Of a DNA stretch of 62,458 bases, positions 15,343 to 25,265 are shown piece by piece. Numbering within the stretch: position 1 is the first letter of the stretch; the number at the start of each line of letters is the position of its first letter. Under the pieces are notes generated by a model. It did not search any database. It was not told where the DNA came from and saw only the letters and a list, made by a program, of their open reading frames with translations. The stretch spans positions 1 through 62,458 of the forward strand of contig JARQWU010000031.1 in NCBI GenBank assembly GCA_040182905.1, given 5' to 3'. Source of the stretch: Barthelona sp. PAP020 (lineage: Eukaryota > Metamonada: BaSk clade). A program made the position numbers and the translations under genes.

Positions 15343-17445
15343 TCAAATTTCCAAAGGAATTGGAGTTGCAGTGTCAATTTTCTCCAAATCAGCTTTGAAA
15401 TCATCAATATCAACTAAAAATGGGGCAGCAGGTCTTTGATTAAGCATTTCATTTAAAGGTTCTTTAAATGTTGTGTGAACATTAGATCTGCAAACTTTGG
15501 CGGATGGAGTAATTAAACCGTTATCAATTGTAAATTCCCTGTCTGAAATAATGATACTTCTGGGAATTTCAAAGGGTCTCAAACCATGTAAACAGCAATC
15601 TTTTTGAATTTCAAACAAGATAACTTGCTTGATTTCAGCATCATCACCACTTTTCAAATAATTCAGATAAACTTCTTTAAATTCAGGTAAAATATCATCT
15701 AAAATAGATGTGAGTGTTACCAAAACAATAATGAAGGGAGTTTTACTATTTCCAACAACAACAGCCAATTCAACAAGATTCACTTGCCTACAAATCAATT
15801 CAATTTTCGTGGGGGAAATATACTCTCCTTGACTTACTTTGAAAATATCAGATTTTCTATCAACAATTTGAATCTGTCCAAGCTCACTTACCTTGATGAT
15901 ATCTGAGCTGTGATACCAACCTTCTTCATCAACAACTTGTTTGTAAAGCTCTGGATGTTTATAATATCCTTTGAACATACAGGGAGATCTGATACATAAT
16001 TCACCAGTTTGTCCCAAATAAGGCAAAAGTCCACTTTTTCTGGCTAATTCAGGATCAGGACCCAATTCTTCAGCACCAACCCACCATCTTTTAAATTTTG
16101 TAAAAAGACCATATTCTCCATCCCAATCATAGTTAGGCCATTCTCGAGGCTCAACAAAAAGGTTTTTTTCAGGCACATCAATAATTTTTACTTCCATTAA
16201 ATGCATTGGATAACCAACTGTTGATATTTTCCTGGATCCACGCATACGTTCAGTAGAGCAAACACCACAAGATTCAGACATACCATAACCTTCAACAACA
16301 GGAGAACTAAACACAGCTCGAAGCCAATCTGAAACTGAAGGGTCAAGTTGAGAACCACCAGATACAATATAACGAATGTTATCACCAAAAGCTGCTTTGA
16401 CTTTACTGAAAACAAAATTATCATAAAACATATGCTCCATATCTTTTCCATTAGAAGCCTCTAATCTATCAATCTTTGTTTTAATACCCTTATTAAATAA
16501 ATTTTGAACAAAAGAAGATTGTGATTGGACCATTTTGACAACACCATCCTTAAACTTTTCAAATATACGAGGTACTCCTATTAATAATGAAGGTCTCGCC
16601 AATTTGATTTCATTCAATATGTTCTTTAGGTTACCACTGGCAAAACTAATAACACCACGGTGATAAATCAACAAGTAATCACTCATCATCTGTAAAACAT
16701 GGCTATTAGGCAAAAATGAGATACATCTAACACCATGATCTATTAAATAAGTAGGTAAATCAGTAATAAATAGGTTATTACCGTATAAAATGGCTCTATT
16801 TGTTAACATGGCACCTTTAGGGGTTCCTGTTGTCCCTGAAGAATAAACAAGTGTGCAAACATCATCAAACTTAGCTTTGCAATGGAAAAAATCATATTCT
16901 AAGTTATCAGGCGAATTTTCAATTAATTCATCCACAGTTTGATAGTCAATGCCTTGTAAAAATTGTTTTTCTTCATCGTTTAACTCATTTGAAGACTTTA
17001 CACCAAGAATGATTATTTTAATGATTTTTGAATGTATTAACTCTGAAATGCATTGAAAATTGAGAATACAATCTTTGTCAACAACTAATAAATTTGTATC
17101 AACTTCATCAACAATGTATTCCAGATTTTCTTTTAATATTTTGGTGTATAATGAAGTATTTACACCACTAAGAGCATGTGATGCAAAATCTAAAGTCAAA
17201 TAATCAATACAATTTTTGGACATGAAAATGGCATGTGTAAAGTTAAAATCTTTTAAAGCCCAAATTGTCTTAATAACTCTTTCATGAAATTGCCCAACAG
17301 TAAGATATTCAAATGCATCTTGGTTTTCATTTAATTCTCCTAACAATTCATCATTCCATCTTTCTTTCACAAAAGTCAACCATTCTTCGTATAAGTTTTC
17401 AGTTTTAGGAAACACAAATGGCAAAAAATCAGCAGTTGCACTCAT
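15343..17445 (-). CDS. Long-chain fatty acid-CoA ligase (ACSL-like)
   Basis: A 700-residue adenylate-forming enzyme of standard ACSL length. The P-loop/A3 motif YSSGTTGTPKGAML is at 201-214, GYGMSESCG marks the A5 region, and DRKSDIFKVSQGEYISP is the ACSL linker/gate region near the C-terminus. It converts long-chain fatty acids to acyl-CoA using ATP, for membrane lipid synthesis or degradation. No membrane anchor or peroxisomal SKL-type C-terminus is present (it ends PIPLEI). It follows the ADH gene on the same strand but is separately spaced (about 220 bp). Confidence 0.93.
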   Translation of the reverse strand: MSATADFLPFVFPKTENLYEEWLTFVKERWNDELLGELNENQDAFEYLTVGQFHERVIKTIWALKDFNFTHAIFMSKNCIDYLTLDFASHALSGVNTSLYTKILKENLEYIVDEVDTNLLVVDKDCILNFQCISELIHSKIIKIIILGVKSSNELNDEEKQFLQGIDYQTVDELIENSPDNLEYDFFHCKAKFDDVCTLVYSSGTTGTPKGAMLTNRAILYGNNLFITDLPTYLIDHGVRCISFLPNSHVLQMMSDYLLIYHRGVISFASGNLKNILNEIKLARPSLLIGVPRIFEKFKDGVVKMVQSQSSFVQNLFNKGIKTKIDRLEASNGKDMEHMFYDNFVFSKVKAAFGDNIRYIVSGGSQLDPSVSDWLRAVFSSPVVEGYGMSESCGVCSTERMRGSRKISTVGYPMHLMEVKIIDVPEKNLFVEPREWPNYDWDGEYGLFTKFKRWWVGAEELGPDPELARKSGLLPYLGQTGELCIRSPCMFKGYYKHPELYKQVVDEEGWYHSSDIIKVSELGQIQIVDRKSDIFKVSQGEYISPTKIELICRQVNLVELAVVVGNSKTPFIIVLVTLTSILDDILPEFKEVYLNYLKSGDDAEIKQVILFEIQKDCCLHGLRPFEIPRSIIISDREFTIDNGLITPSAKVCRSNVHTTFKEPLNEMLNQRPAAPFLVDIDDFKADLEKIDTATPIPLEI

Positions 17446-17747
17446 TATTCAAAATGAAAAAAAAAAGTTATCAAAATTGACAAATTTTTTATTTATGATA
17501 TTTAGACCTTAAAATTTGTTGAATATAATTTCATTTTTCTGAAATCGTCCACGCACGGAAAATAAATGCTTTTTTTTCTTTTCTTGAAAAAAAAATCTTT
17601 TCAATTTACAAACTCATTTTTAAAAAAAAAAAAAAAAAAAATTTCACCTCCAAATATCTGAAATATTTGATAAATAAGTGATTTGATAGTTTTTCTGATT
17701 GAAAAACAAAAAATATCGGAAAAAAAAAAACTGTCAATTAATTATCT
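17446..17747. other. Intergenic stretch dominated by A/T homopolymers
   Basis: About 300 bp between the acyl-CoA ligase start and the ING-like gene stop. It contains an A19 run at about 17622-17640 and several T runs. No gene or structured RNA is seen. Confidence 0.6.
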
Positions 17748-18290
17748 TCATTGCCCCAATTTAGCACGACTACAGGCAGGACAAATCCATTTTTCTACAT
17801 CTTTAATTTGAGAAACTTTTAATCGAAGACAATTAAGATGATACCATTGATGACAACTGCTACATTCAAGCATTTCTCCTTCAATTTGATCACAAAAACA
17901 ATATCCTTCAATTGCTTCGCACATTAATTTAGCATTCCGCAGGTTTTCTTGTTGGGTAATCACATATCTTTCTAACTGATTTGCGATTGATTTTTTTTCA
18001 ACATAATAAATATTAATTTTTCTAACAATTTCTTTCATTTCCTCATGTATTGATTCAAATGATTCCAATTCAATATCATCGTCAAAACATTGATGCAATT
18101 CTTGTTCTTTTATATCAAGTTGTTTGTTCAATTCAATAATTCTTGAATCTAATTCTTGAATTAACAAAAGTAATTTGGTGGTAATAATTTCACATATCGA
18201 AAAAGCTAAATATTAGAACAATCAAATAAAATTCTTACTGTCTGGTAATAATTCTAACAGTTGCGGATGAGTATTTGAAGGAATTACCAT
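17748..18290 (-). CDS. ING-like PHD-finger protein, two exons
   Basis: The CDS is complement(join(17748..18205,18239..18290)), 169 residues. Exon 1 encodes MVIPSNTHPQLLELLPD. The next 100 residues are a coiled coil (IQELDSRIIELNKQ), matching the position of the ING N-terminal dimerising domain. A PHD finger closes the protein: CFC, CSSC, WYHLNC, WICPAC, with the aromatic cage position occupied by W in HQWYH. ING proteins read H3K4me3 and tether histone acetyltransferase or deacetylase complexes; this one is short and lacks a basic NLS tail. The exon junction is phase 1. The alternative upstream ATG at 18300 is out of frame. Confidence 0.78.
18206..18238 (-). other. 33-nt spliceosomal intron in the ING-like gene
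   Basis: On the minus strand it has donor GTAAGA, branch-like TTCTAAT and acceptor ATTTAG. Removing it fuses a good N-terminal peptide to the coiled coil in frame (phase 1). Confidence 0.8.
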
Positions 18291-18597
18291 GCAATGCCAT
18301 GCGGCTCAAAGTAAGTTGATGGGGTCAAATTTTTTGACAATTATTTTCTTTATTCTTTTCCATTTATTTTCTTCTTAAATCAATAAATGTGGAGTAACAT
18401 AAGGATTCAGCTCTATTTAACCAACAAATAAAAATTTTTACATTTGAATGTTTTTTGAACATTTGCATAATCTTTTGATTTTTATCATACATTTGTATAA
18501 TAACATATTTACAAATCTTTTAAGTGCAAACTTATGTTTTTCTTTGTTTTTTGTTTTTTGAACAAGTGTTTGATTTTGTAATTCTAAAAGAGAGTTC
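18291..18597. other. Divergent intergenic region between ING-like and PDI genes
   Basis: About 307 bp, AT-rich, with T-rich runs near 18537-18562 just upstream of the PDI start. No additional gene or RNA is seen. Confidence 0.5.
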
Positions 18598-20115
18598 ATG
18601 AAATTGACACGCATTATATTGTTTATTTGTGTTTTTACAATAATATTTGGAGAAACAAGTGAAAATGTTAAAACTATCACCCCTAATGATTGGGAAGATA
18701 CTCTAAAATCATACGATTATTCAATTATTAAATATTTTACACCTTGGTGTGGTCATTGTAATGAATTAGAACCAGAATTTGCTGAAGCAGCTGAAGCAAT
18801 GAATAAATTATCATCAAAAATTTTGTTTGGTGGGATAAATTGTCAAGAATACCCAGAATTTTGTTCTAAACACGGCATTGAAGGATTTCCAACCATTAAA
18901 ATTTTCAAAAAAGATAAATTTATCAGTGATTATCTTGAAGATCGTAAATCGAAGGATATTTATGAATACATGATTCTTTTTACTTCCAAATTTATTGAAG
19001 AAATTGATTCTGAAGAAAAAAGAAAAGAATTCATCAAGAACGAATATTACGTTATTTATAGTGGCGAAGTTTCTGAAGGTATTAAAGAATTTTTTGAAAA
19101 TTTAGCCATTGAATTTTTAAATGCCATTTCTTTTGGTTTTGACATTTTGACTTCTGAAAAAAAACTGGTTGTAAAACATCCAAATTCAGATGAAGCGATA
19201 ATGTATTTTACTGAAAAAACATCTGAAGAAGAATTAAAAACATTTTTTGACCTTAATCGAAAAGAGTTGGTTGCGGTATTGAACCGCAATAATTTCAGAG
19301 ATTATTTTTATCAGAATGCTCCTTCAATTTGTCTTTATTTTTTTAATCCAAAAGAAGACAGTTTTGTTAATTATGTTACTTCGGTAAAAACTTTGTTGAG
19401 TGAAAAAAATGTTTTTGAAAATGGAACTCTTCCAAATTTTGTTGCTGTTGATGGAATTAGATTTTCTAGTTTTTTGGAAAGACTTGGATTGGTTGAAATT
19501 CCATCTTTATCCTGTATTGATTTCAAAAATAATCGTAACTTCAATTTCTTAGATTTTTCCAGCGAAATTGAAAATTTAACTCAATTTTTGAAAGATTTTC
19601 TTGAAGGAAATGCCAAACCTTTTGTAAAGTCAGCAAAAGCTCCTGAAGATCCTTGGAGCGATGATGGGGTTCTCGTTATTGTTGGAAATTCTTGGATTGA
19701 TCTTTTGCAAATGGAGTACTTGGAACATGATCGTCTTGTTGTTGTTCATGCCCCTTGGTGTGGTCATTGTAAGGCTTTGTTGCCTACTTTTTATAAAGTT
19801 GCTCAAATGTTGAAGACTGATGCTTTTAAGAAAGCTTTTATGAATGAAAATGATAAAGAAATTATTTTTGCCACATTAGATGGTGATTCTAATGATATTC
19901 CTAACAGTAATGTTGTTGTTCAAGGTTTCCCCACCATTTTGATGTTCAAGGCAGGTGAAAAAAAGCCCATTGTTTTTGAAGGAGCTCGTAATCAACTTGA
20001 AATTCTTGAATTTGTCTTAAGTAATGGAAGTTTAGAATATTCAAAAACCTTTGACAACTTAAAATTCAACAAAGTGATGAAAGAATTATTATCTCAAGAT
20101 GATCATGATCTTTAA
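18598..20115 (+). CDS. Protein disulfide isomerase (a-b-b'-a' architecture)
   Basis: A 505-residue protein. It has a signal peptide (MKLTRIILFICVFTIIFGE), a first thioredoxin domain with WCGHC at 50-54, two redox-inactive middle domains, and a second active domain with APWCGHCKALLPTF at about 386-400. The family oxidises and isomerises disulfides in the ER lumen. The C-terminus is DDHDL rather than KDEL/HDEL, so ER retrieval would depend on a non-canonical signal. Length fits classical PDI. It stands alone between the ING-like and TBP genes. Confidence 0.93.
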   Translation: MKLTRIILFICVFTIIFGETSENVKTITPNDWEDTLKSYDYSIIKYFTPWCGHCNELEPEFAEAAEAMNKLSSKILFGGINCQEYPEFCSKHGIEGFPTIKIFKKDKFISDYLEDRKSKDIYEYMILFTSKFIEEIDSEEKRKEFIKNEYYVIYSGEVSEGIKEFFENLAIEFLNAISFGFDILTSEKKLVVKHPNSDEAIMYFTEKTSEEELKTFFDLNRKELVAVLNRNNFRDYFYQNAPSICLYFFNPKEDSFVNYVTSVKTLLSEKNVFENGTLPNFVAVDGIRFSSFLERLGLVEIPSLSCIDFKNNRNFNFLDFSSEIENLTQFLKDFLEGNAKPFVKSAKAPEDPWSDDGVLVIVGNSWIDLLQMEYLEHDRLVVVHAPWCGHCKALLPTFYKVAQMLKTDAFKKAFMNENDKEIIFATLDGDSNDIPNSNVVVQGFPTILMFKAGEKKPIVFEGARNQLEILEFVLSNGSLEYSKTFDNLKFNKVMKELLSQDDHDL

Positions 20116-20581
20116 TTTTATATAAACGTTGAATAGCATATAATTTACAAAGATTGAATGCCTGAAATCTTTCATTAATAAAAAATCTGATTGTTCATTT
20201 GTTATTTGATGAATTTTTTTAAAAATTATCCTTTTATAGAGATTTTTCAGATCATTTTTGCCACATTTTCATTTTTTCAAGGCCTATAAACTTTGGTTGA
20301 CCATCAAGAAAAGAAAAGCCATCATTTTGAAAAAATATCTGTTTCTCTTCTTGTTCCACACATAATCACTGAAAAAAAGGAGCAAAAAATAAAAAAAATA
20401 AAAAAGCAAAAAAAAATTTATTGTAAAAATATGTGTATTTGTGTGTAAGCATTGAATAATTGCTAAACTATCGTCTTGAAAATGCTAATAAGCGACTAAA
20501 AATAGGAAAAAAGAAAAAAATAAAGCATGTGTGAAAAAAATGAACGAACAAAATCAACAAACAAATCGGAATGCACAGGAA
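20116..20581. other. Convergent intergenic region between PDI and TBP genes
   Basis: About 466 bp, rich in A runs, containing polyadenylation-like AATAAA forms after both stops. I see no gene or RNA in it. Confidence 0.5.
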
Positions 20582-21151
20582 TTAATTTTCTTCAGTCAAA
20601 GATTGAATGTCTTGAGAGTACTTCATCAAAACATAATGCATTTTTTCCATTGCACTGTTTACTGCATTAACTGCTTTAGCGCCTTGAAAAACCACCTTAC
20701 CAGATGCATATATCATCATAGTTACCTTTGGATCACCCACAGAATACTTCAAAGCAGGGTTGGAATGAGGTTCATATGTAGCAAACTTGCTATTTTCAGT
20801 ATAAAGCTTTTGAAGATTAATAGGAAAACCAACACTGACAGAAGCGCAAACATTCGTTATCTTAAAATTGGATCTTTGATACCTAATTCGGGTATTATCA
20901 TCCAACACTTTTTGTAACAAACGACAAACACGTTTAACAGCCGCTATTGCTGCTTCTTCAGTTTTAGCTCCGGTAATCAATACTTTGGCCGTGGCAAAAA
21001 TAATAGCTGTACATTGAGGATTTGTTAGTCGAAGAAAACACCCAGGAAATCGGTTTGGGTGATAGGTAATATTTTTAACGTTGTTGTTGATATCTTTCAA
21101 ATTTAATCTATCATCACTGATTGTAATTGAACCACAGACATTTCTAAACAT
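20582..21151 (-). CDS. TBP: TATA-binding protein (TBP family), divergent
   Basis: About 189 residues comprising the two direct TBP repeats. Repeat 1 has NVCGSITI, HPNRFPG, AIIFATAKVLITGAK. Repeat 2 has ITNVCASVSVGFPI, YEPHSNPALKY, MMIYASGKVVFQGAK. The fold is complete, but of the four intercalating Phe positions only the two of repeat 1 (in NRF and IIF) are kept; in repeat 2 they are Asn and Tyr. TBP nucleates pol I, II and III initiation. It could be the general TBP or a TRF-like paralogue. The N-terminal boundary is unclear: the frame is open to 21163, and a 33-nt ATG-led segment (21186-21218) followed by a 42-nt GT-AG segment joins one base out of frame. Confidence 0.88.
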   Translation of the reverse strand: MFRNVCGSITISDDRLNLKDINNNVKNITYHPNRFPGCFLRLTNPQCTAIIFATAKVLITGAKTEEAAIAAVKRVCRLLQKVLDDNTRIRYQRSNFKITNVCASVSVGFPINLQKLYTENSKFATYEPHSNPALKYSVGDPKVTMMIYASGKVVFQGAKAVNAVNSAMEKMHYVLMKYSQDIQSLTEEN

Positions 21152-21535
21152 TAGTTTTGGCAATATTGAAGTAATAGAACGTTACAGTTGGAATTGGATA
21201 TGTAGATTCAGTTGACATATAGATAAAAAAGATGGATGAATAAAAAAAAATGACCTCAATTTTTGCTTGGTCTCCCAAATATTTCTTTATTATTTGTTGC
21301 CATGTCTAAAGACTCTTGATAAATTGTGCAATAATGAAAAAAAAAACGCCAAATGATAATTTGATGACTGAATAAATTTTCCATTTGGACAGATTCTATT
21401 TTTTTAGTGTTCAATATTTGTTCATTAACATTTATTCATAGTCTTCATGAATTCTTAGATTTTAACAACGCAAAGCAAAGTGAATAAACTTTCCAATTGT
21501 TGAAATTTTTTTTTTTTTTTTTTTGAAACCAAAGA
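21152..21535. other. Divergent intergenic region between TBP and CTR9 genes
   Basis: About 380 bp. It contains the possible TBP leader exon and 42-bp intron-like segment (21144-21218) and a run of 18 T just upstream of the CTR9 start (21508-21525). Nothing else is recognisable. Confidence 0.5.
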
Positions 21536-24520
21536 ATGAATGTTGATCGATATTTTAGTAATGCTTGTCAAGCCTTTTTGACTCAAAATTATGAAAATGC
21601 AATTAAAAATGCAAAAACGGTTTCAAAAGGAGATGAAAAATATTATGCAGCAAAGATGATATCAGCTTTGAGTTATTATCATTGTAATCAATTTAATGAT
21701 TGTTTAAAAGAGTTATGTGAATTTGGTATTGAAACAAAAACCAAATCTCCTGAAATTCGTGTAATGTTGGGTATGTGTTATTATATGATGAAAGACCGGT
21801 CTAAAGCACGTATAGCCTTGTGTGAAGCGTTGAGGTTGTCAAATAATGAGTGCTATTTTGCATATATCATTTTATTATTGATGGATATTGAATTTTTGAA
21901 GTATCTGTTGGATTTGGGAATTGATAAATGGGATTCTTTTACCAGAGAGAATATTGCTGCAGTTAGGGAAGAGATTAATGATATTTTAGAAATATTGGTT
22001 AAAAGGTTTCCTACAAATCCTCATTCGATTTTTATCTTTCTGTATTTTGCGTTTTGTTCATTTGAAATTGACTTGGTTGAACATTTTTTAAAGTTTGATA
22101 TTGTTGATTATTTACCTATTTCGTTAAAAGAACATGTTGAATATTTTGCTGATCGATGTAAGATTGTTAGATTAACTGAAAGGGTTAATAATGGTGAAAT
22201 TACTGATAATAATTCATTATTGGATGAGATTAAAAAATTGGAGATAAATACTCAACAGAAATCGGAGATTTTAGCAAGAAGATATCTTAATGCTCAAATA
22301 AAGATGTGTGAATTGGCTTGTAAAGATGAAACAGAATTGATTAATGATAGAACTGGTAATCTTCATTATGGACATCTTTCTGCTGAACAAAGTCTTTTTT
22401 CAGCAGAATTTCATTCAATTATTGAAGATTTAAAATTTGTTCTATCAAGAATTCCTACATTTGGTAATGGCTTATATTTATATGGTTATGTGCTGTATTT
22501 AGATAGATTGTTTTTAGAAGCTGAAATGACCATAAGTAATTTGTGTGGTTTATATCCTGGAATGTATGAAGCTTGGATATTATATGCTTCAATATTACAA
22601 CAAAATCATTTAATTCCAGCTTTAAATGCTTATAGAAGAGGTTTTAAGTTATTGGAAGTAAATTTGAATGGAATATCTTTTGATGAGAAGATTTCATTGT
22701 TACATAATGTTGCATCTTGTTTTCATTTACTGAAGATTGAACATCATATGTTTGATATTAATTTTATTCAATATTATAAAAATTGTATTTCAAAAGGATT
22801 GATAAGTTCGAAGTATAATTTGTCTTTATATTATACCAATAATAATGAAGAAGATAAAGCTTTGCAATTGTTAGATGAAATCTTGATTACAAATAAGAGT
22901 TACTTGGAAGCAAAGTTGAAGAAGTTAGAATTACAATTCAAAAATCATACATTAGATTCAAAGCAAGTACAAAATATTTTACTAAAGGAAAGTGAAAACT
23001 TGCTGGAAGAAAATCTTTATGATTATGCTTTGATTGAATGTTTTAGTTTATGGATTGATCTGTTAAATAAAGATTATAAATTAATAATACAAAAAGGTAG
23101 TGATAAAGCTCAACAAGATAAGTATAAAAAGTTACCTCCAGCTTTAAAACCTTATTTGAATTTGGTTTTTGCTTATGCTGCTTATCAAGGAGGTCATCAA
23201 AGATCTTTATTTTATCAAAATAAGAAACAAAGTAAGTTAAGAAAACAATTCAAGGAAGAATATTTATCTTTATACCGTTATGCTTATGAGAAATATTTTT
23301 ATCAATATGAGAAGTTTCCAGGATGGAATTCGACTCTTGGGTGGATTATTACTGTAGCACAAGCTAGTTTAGTGAGTAGATCTAATAATACAATGGATAT
23401 TTGTAAACAAAATTTAATGGAAATGGAAATTTTATTGAAAAAATTGAGAGGGTTCAATTCAAATGATCCTTATATACAAATAAATCTAAGTTTAATCAAT
23501 TTAAGTCTTGATAGACCTCAACTTGGTGAAAATTTATTGATGGTATTAAAGAGTGATCAATATGTTGGTAAATTGGACAATGATACTAGAATGTACTTGG
23601 TCTTGGCATTAGCAAAGATCTATTATCGTAGCAAAAAATTCATTAGAGGAATTGAAATTTTGGAAGAAAATTTTGAATTATTCATTGAAGAAAATGATAA
23701 AAAAGCTTCTCCTATATACACTTACAATCATGGAATTTTATCATTTTATCTTGCTTTACAAACATTAGTTAAAAATGTTAGATTGAAATTGAACAAAAAA
23801 CAAATTAGTAAATTAATCAATACTGCCGTAGATTTACCTTTAGATTCAATGAGTATTGAAGAAATGGATAAAAATTTGGACTTTATTGCAAACTATTTTC
23901 AAATTGCTCTTGATGATTTTAAAGATCTTTCAAAAAGAGATTTTAAAGATAAATTTTTCATGCAATTACCTATGAAATTAAGTGAAGAACTAATTTTCGA
24001 TGTTTTAGATATTTTTAATGAAGCTTTAGAAGATTTTAAAAGAATCAAACCTGAATTATCAAAAAAAATTATCAATAGAGAATCAGTTAGACAAGATAGC
24101 GTTAAAAAAAGATTATTAAAAGAAGAAGAAAATCAAAAGGAATTGGATTTGGAAAAAAATGAAAAAGCTAAAGAAATTGAAAGAAAATTAGAATTGGCAA
24201 GACAAATAGAACAAAGATTAAAAGAAACCAAACCTGTAAATGCTAAAACAACAAAAGAAAAAGAACCTTCAATTGAAAATAGTTTTTATTTGCCTGAAAA
24301 CATATCAACAGACATGTTTAGTGGTAGAACAATTGATGATGAAATGGACTTTGATGATTTCAATGATTTAGATGAAGATTTTGAAGAAACTGTTACCAGA
24401 GAGCATCAGCCAATTTCCAATGTTAATGAAAATATGTCAAATGAAGAAAAACAAGATGAAATTAATCCTTCAAAAAGACAACCAAAGATTATTGATGATG
24501 AGGATGATTTTGATGAATAA
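21536..24520 (+). CDS. CTR9: CTR9-like TPR protein (PAF1 complex)
   Basis: A 994-residue protein of consecutive TPR-type helical pairs from residue 1 to about 790 (e.g. MISALSYYHCNQFNDCLKEL, MLGMCYYMMKDRSKARIALCEAL). A highly charged coiled coil follows (about 850-905, KRLLKEEENQKELDLEKNEK), then an acidic tail ending DDEDDFDE. TPR array plus charged helix plus acidic tail is the CTR9 layout. The PAF1 complex travels with RNA polymerase II and promotes histone modification during elongation. TPR arrays are hard to assign by eye, so other large TPR scaffolds remain possible. It is AT-rich and single-exon. Confidence 0.65.
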   Translation: MNVDRYFSNACQAFLTQNYENAIKNAKTVSKGDEKYYAAKMISALSYYHCNQFNDCLKELCEFGIETKTKSPEIRVMLGMCYYMMKDRSKARIALCEALRLSNNECYFAYIILLLMDIEFLKYLLDLGIDKWDSFTRENIAAVREEINDILEILVKRFPTNPHSIFIFLYFAFCSFEIDLVEHFLKFDIVDYLPISLKEHVEYFADRCKIVRLTERVNNGEITDNNSLLDEIKKLEINTQQKSEILARRYLNAQIKMCELACKDETELINDRTGNLHYGHLSAEQSLFSAEFHSIIEDLKFVLSRIPTFGNGLYLYGYVLYLDRLFLEAEMTISNLCGLYPGMYEAWILYASILQQNHLIPALNAYRRGFKLLEVNLNGISFDEKISLLHNVASCFHLLKIEHHMFDINFIQYYKNCISKGLISSKYNLSLYYTNNNEEDKALQLLDEILITNKSYLEAKLKKLELQFKNHTLDSKQVQNILLKESENLLEENLYDYALIECFSLWIDLLNKDYKLIIQKGSDKAQQDKYKKLPPALKPYLNLVFAYAAYQGGHQRSLFYQNKKQSKLRKQFKEEYLSLYRYAYEKYFYQYEKFPGWNSTLGWIITVAQASLVSRSNNTMDICKQNLMEMEILLKKLRGFNSNDPYIQINLSLINLSLDRPQLGENLLMVLKSDQYVGKLDNDTRMYLVLALAKIYYRSKKFIRGIEILEENFELFIEENDKKASPIYTYNHGILSFYLALQTLVKNVRLKLNKKQISKLINTAVDLPLDSMSIEEMDKNLDFIANYFQIALDDFKDLSKRDFKDKFFMQLPMKLSEELIFDVLDIFNEALEDFKRIKPELSKKIINRESVRQDSVKKRLLKEEENQKELDLEKNEKAKEIERKLELARQIEQRLKETKPVNAKTTKEKEPSIENSFYLPENISTDMFSGRTIDDEMDFDDFNDLDEDFEETVTREHQPISNVNENMSNEEKQDEINPSKRQPKIIDDEDDFDE

Positions 24521-25254
24521 AAATATTCTTATTTTCCATAACTCAATCAATATTCAATTTTTATATGAGTGTTTTATTGTCATTTAAATAAAGTAATTTA
24601 TTTTCACTTTTTTTGTTGTAATTTTCCCCATTTACCACAAAGAACCAATATAGATATGTGAGCAAAACTGTAAACTCATTATTTCATTTGTGGAAGTGCG
24701 GAAATTATCTTTCTTCTCATTGAAAATAATGAAAGAGGAAAATTTTGATTGTTTCAGATACCGTTGACAGAAATTGGGGTTTTTGTCTGATTAATTACCA
24801 AAATTTTGGTCTTTCAAATATTTTTATTGTTGAGATCCAAGAATCCAAATTTTCTTAATTTTAAGCAAAAAATAGTTCTTTTTGAGCAATAGAGTTATGC
24901 AACAGCAAGAAACCAAGTTTTTAGATTGCTTTTTTTGCCACGTGAAAAATTAGAGAAAATCTTGAAAATGCGGACAAAATCTCAGAAAATAGTGGTATTA
25001 ATGGAAAAAGAATGATATAAGAGATCTAAAATGAACTTTCAGCAGCATTTTGATTTCTCTTTGTGGCATTTGATAAATTGATTCTTCTTCAGATATCTTA
25101 TTCTCAAAAGACAATAAATGGTTAATTTAGAAGTTTTTTATTCATTTCGATATGTACTAGGAAGAATATCAACACAGATGAAGCAAATGCTTTGAAATAC
25201 ATTTTGTTGCTTCATTCAGAACTCTTTTTTTTTTCATGATGTCCATGTTTGATA
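24521..25254. other. 734-bp intergenic region upstream of the giant gene
   Basis: No coding frame is convincing. It contains a perfect 14-bp palindrome ACCAAAATTTTGGT at 24797-24810, a CACGTG E-box-like hexamer near 24939, a T-rich tract (25225-25234) and a short upstream ORF just before the giant gene. This long gap, in an otherwise compact region, probably holds the promoter of the giant gene. Confidence 0.5.
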
Positions 25255-25265
25255 ATGCTAAATAG
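25236..25265 (+). promoter_or_regulatory. Nine-codon upstream ORF overlapping the giant gene's start codon
   Basis: ATG at 25236 opens a nine-codon frame with three Met codons, closed by TAG at 25263-25265. It overlaps the giant gene's ATG (25255) in a different frame. If transcribed in the mRNA it would reduce initiation at the main start; if transcription begins downstream of it, it has no effect. Confidence 0.45.

Noticed and set aside
24521-25254. Search for tRNA, U6 or 5S genes in the long intergenic regions
   Set aside because: No tRNA A/B box pair with cloverleaf, no ACAGAGA, and no 5S-like internal control region was seen in these gaps.
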